A DNA stretch of 5,831 bases from Oscillospiraceae bacterium (GTDB lineage: Bacteria; Bacillota; Clostridia; Oscillospirales; Ruminococcaceae). The translations under genes and the position numbers were made by a program. Shown piece by piece: positions 5,191-5,831 of the stretch. The number at the start of each line of letters is the position of its first letter. Positions within the stretch are counted from its first letter, which is position 1. The notes below the pieces were generated by a model. That model was not told the DNA's origin, searched no databases, and saw only the letters and a list, made by a program, of their open reading frames with translations. The stretch lies in assembly GCA_019416775.1 (NCBI GenBank), contig DXWR01000260.1:1-5831 (forward strand). Reading direction: 5' to 3'.

Positions 5191-5831
5191 TTAGCCCTGT
5201 TCATGAGAGGAATCTTTGGTGGAAGCCGGATGCAGCTGCAGCACTGCTATAGTGATGTCATCCTCCTCCCCTTTCCCGTGAAACTGAGCCGAAAATTCCG
5301 CCAGTCTTCGGGCGGCCGCTTTGGGAGAAAGTTCTCCCAATTCACGCAACAATGGTTCAAGAACCTTTTTAGGTAGGTTCATGCCGTCGCTCCAAAGGTA
5401 GATCCGACTGTGCTGGGAACAGGAAATGGTTTCACACTGGTAATTGCGCTGTCCAATGATGCCCAAAGGAAGCTGCTGGTTGTCCCAAAACGTCACCTCT
5501 TCCCCATTTAACATGGCACTGGGCGCTCCCCCCAGCTTGTACAATTCACCGGTACAACGATACGGATCCAGGCAAAGCAAGTCCATTGCACAGCAGCTTT
5601 CCGCAGAAAAAGAATATTCCAAACTATTACTGCAAAACCGCAGCACAGCAGAAGGATGGATCCCGCTGGCCAAAAGGTCCTCTGCCAAATCTGCCAGTGC
5701 CTGGCTGTCCTGGGCGGCGAGAGTGCCGGTTCCCATGCCATCCGCCAACAACAAGTACCACTGCCCCATCCCATCTTGAAAGGCAAAAAAGGTGTCCCCG
5801 CAGGGTTGTCCGCTCTGCTTTTCCAACTGGC
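5191..5831 (-). CDS. spoIIE: SpoIIE-type PP2C serine phosphatase domain, C-terminal part (5' end outside window)
   Basis: The frame runs open off the right edge, leaving 212 codons visible. In Bacillus, SpoIIE (about 800 aa, with N-terminal membrane spans) sits at the asymmetric septum and dephosphorylates SpoIIAA, freeing sigma-F in the forespore. The visible part is the PPM/PP2C phosphatase domain. It has CGD-FFAF (family usually SGD), then LLLADGMGTG, the characteristic DGMGSG-like metal-binding motif. LYKLGGAPSAML, LPLGI and LWSDGMN follow, and the terminal EEDDITIAVLQL carries the last metal-ligand aspartates. All four expected acidic positions are kept, so the domain looks active. A TTG at 5826 is internal, since homology starts at once. 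Whether the missing N-terminus contains the membrane region cannot be seen; a shorter stand-alone SpoIIE-like or RsbU-like phosphatase is possible, but DGMGTG favours SpoIIE. It implies a spore-forming lineage. Confidence 0.85.
   Translation of the reverse strand, partial: QLEKQSGQPCGDTFFAFQDGMGQWYLLLADGMGTGTLAAQDSQALADLAEDLLASGIHPSAVLRFCSNSLEYSFSAESCCAMDLLCLDPYRCTGELYKLGGAPSAMLNGEEVTFWDNQQLPLGIIGQRNYQCETISCSQHSRIYLWSDGMNLPKKVLEPLLRELGELSPKAAARRLAEFSAQFHGKGEEDDITIAVLQLHPASTKDSSHEQG

Overview
The window looks like chromosomal DNA from a moderate-GC, spore-forming member of the Firmicutes, most likely Clostridia and perhaps the Oscillospirales. Three things point there: strong AGGAGG ribosome-binding sites, a tandem GlgC-like/GlgD pair (GlgD is a Firmicutes family), and a SpoIIE-type PP2C phosphatase domain at the right edge. 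The lineage is inferred from gene content; no marker gene such as rRNA is present.

Left part (1-1363, + strand): the 3' two thirds of an ammonium transporter gene (amt/amtB) is followed 18 nt later by a PII signalling protein (glnK type), and the unit ends at a strong intrinsic terminator. This is the classic ammonium uptake module, in which PII plugs the Amt pore when nitrogen is plentiful. This PII lacks the tyrosine that enteric bacteria uridylylate.

Middle part (1362-4028, - strand): reading leftwards there is a GlgC-like protein, then GlgD 24 nt later, then a candidate promoter in the last codons of glgD. After it come a compact three-way-junction RNA element, a small U-tailed hairpin and a 66-residue single-span membrane protein. 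Both glg proteins keep the ADP-glucose pyrophosphorylase fold but have lost the catalytic residues. The operon therefore seems to encode two non-catalytic (regulatory or scaffold) subunits and no working GlgC. The untranslated leader of the small membrane protein looks like an attenuator or riboswitch but matches no class I could recognise.

Divergent intergenic region (4029-4183): a near-perfect sigma-A promoter (TTGACA-17-TACAAT) faces right and a weaker one faces left. A perfect 5-3-5 palindrome overlaps the leftward -35, and a second inverted repeat overlaps the leftward start site.

Right part (4184-5831): a short uridine/nucleoside kinase (317 aa, + strand) is followed by a terminator it probably shares with the convergent gene. 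That gene is the C-terminal phosphatase domain of a SpoIIE-like sporulation phosphatase on the - strand, cut by the window edge. No mobile elements, CRISPR arrays, tRNAs or rRNAs were seen.
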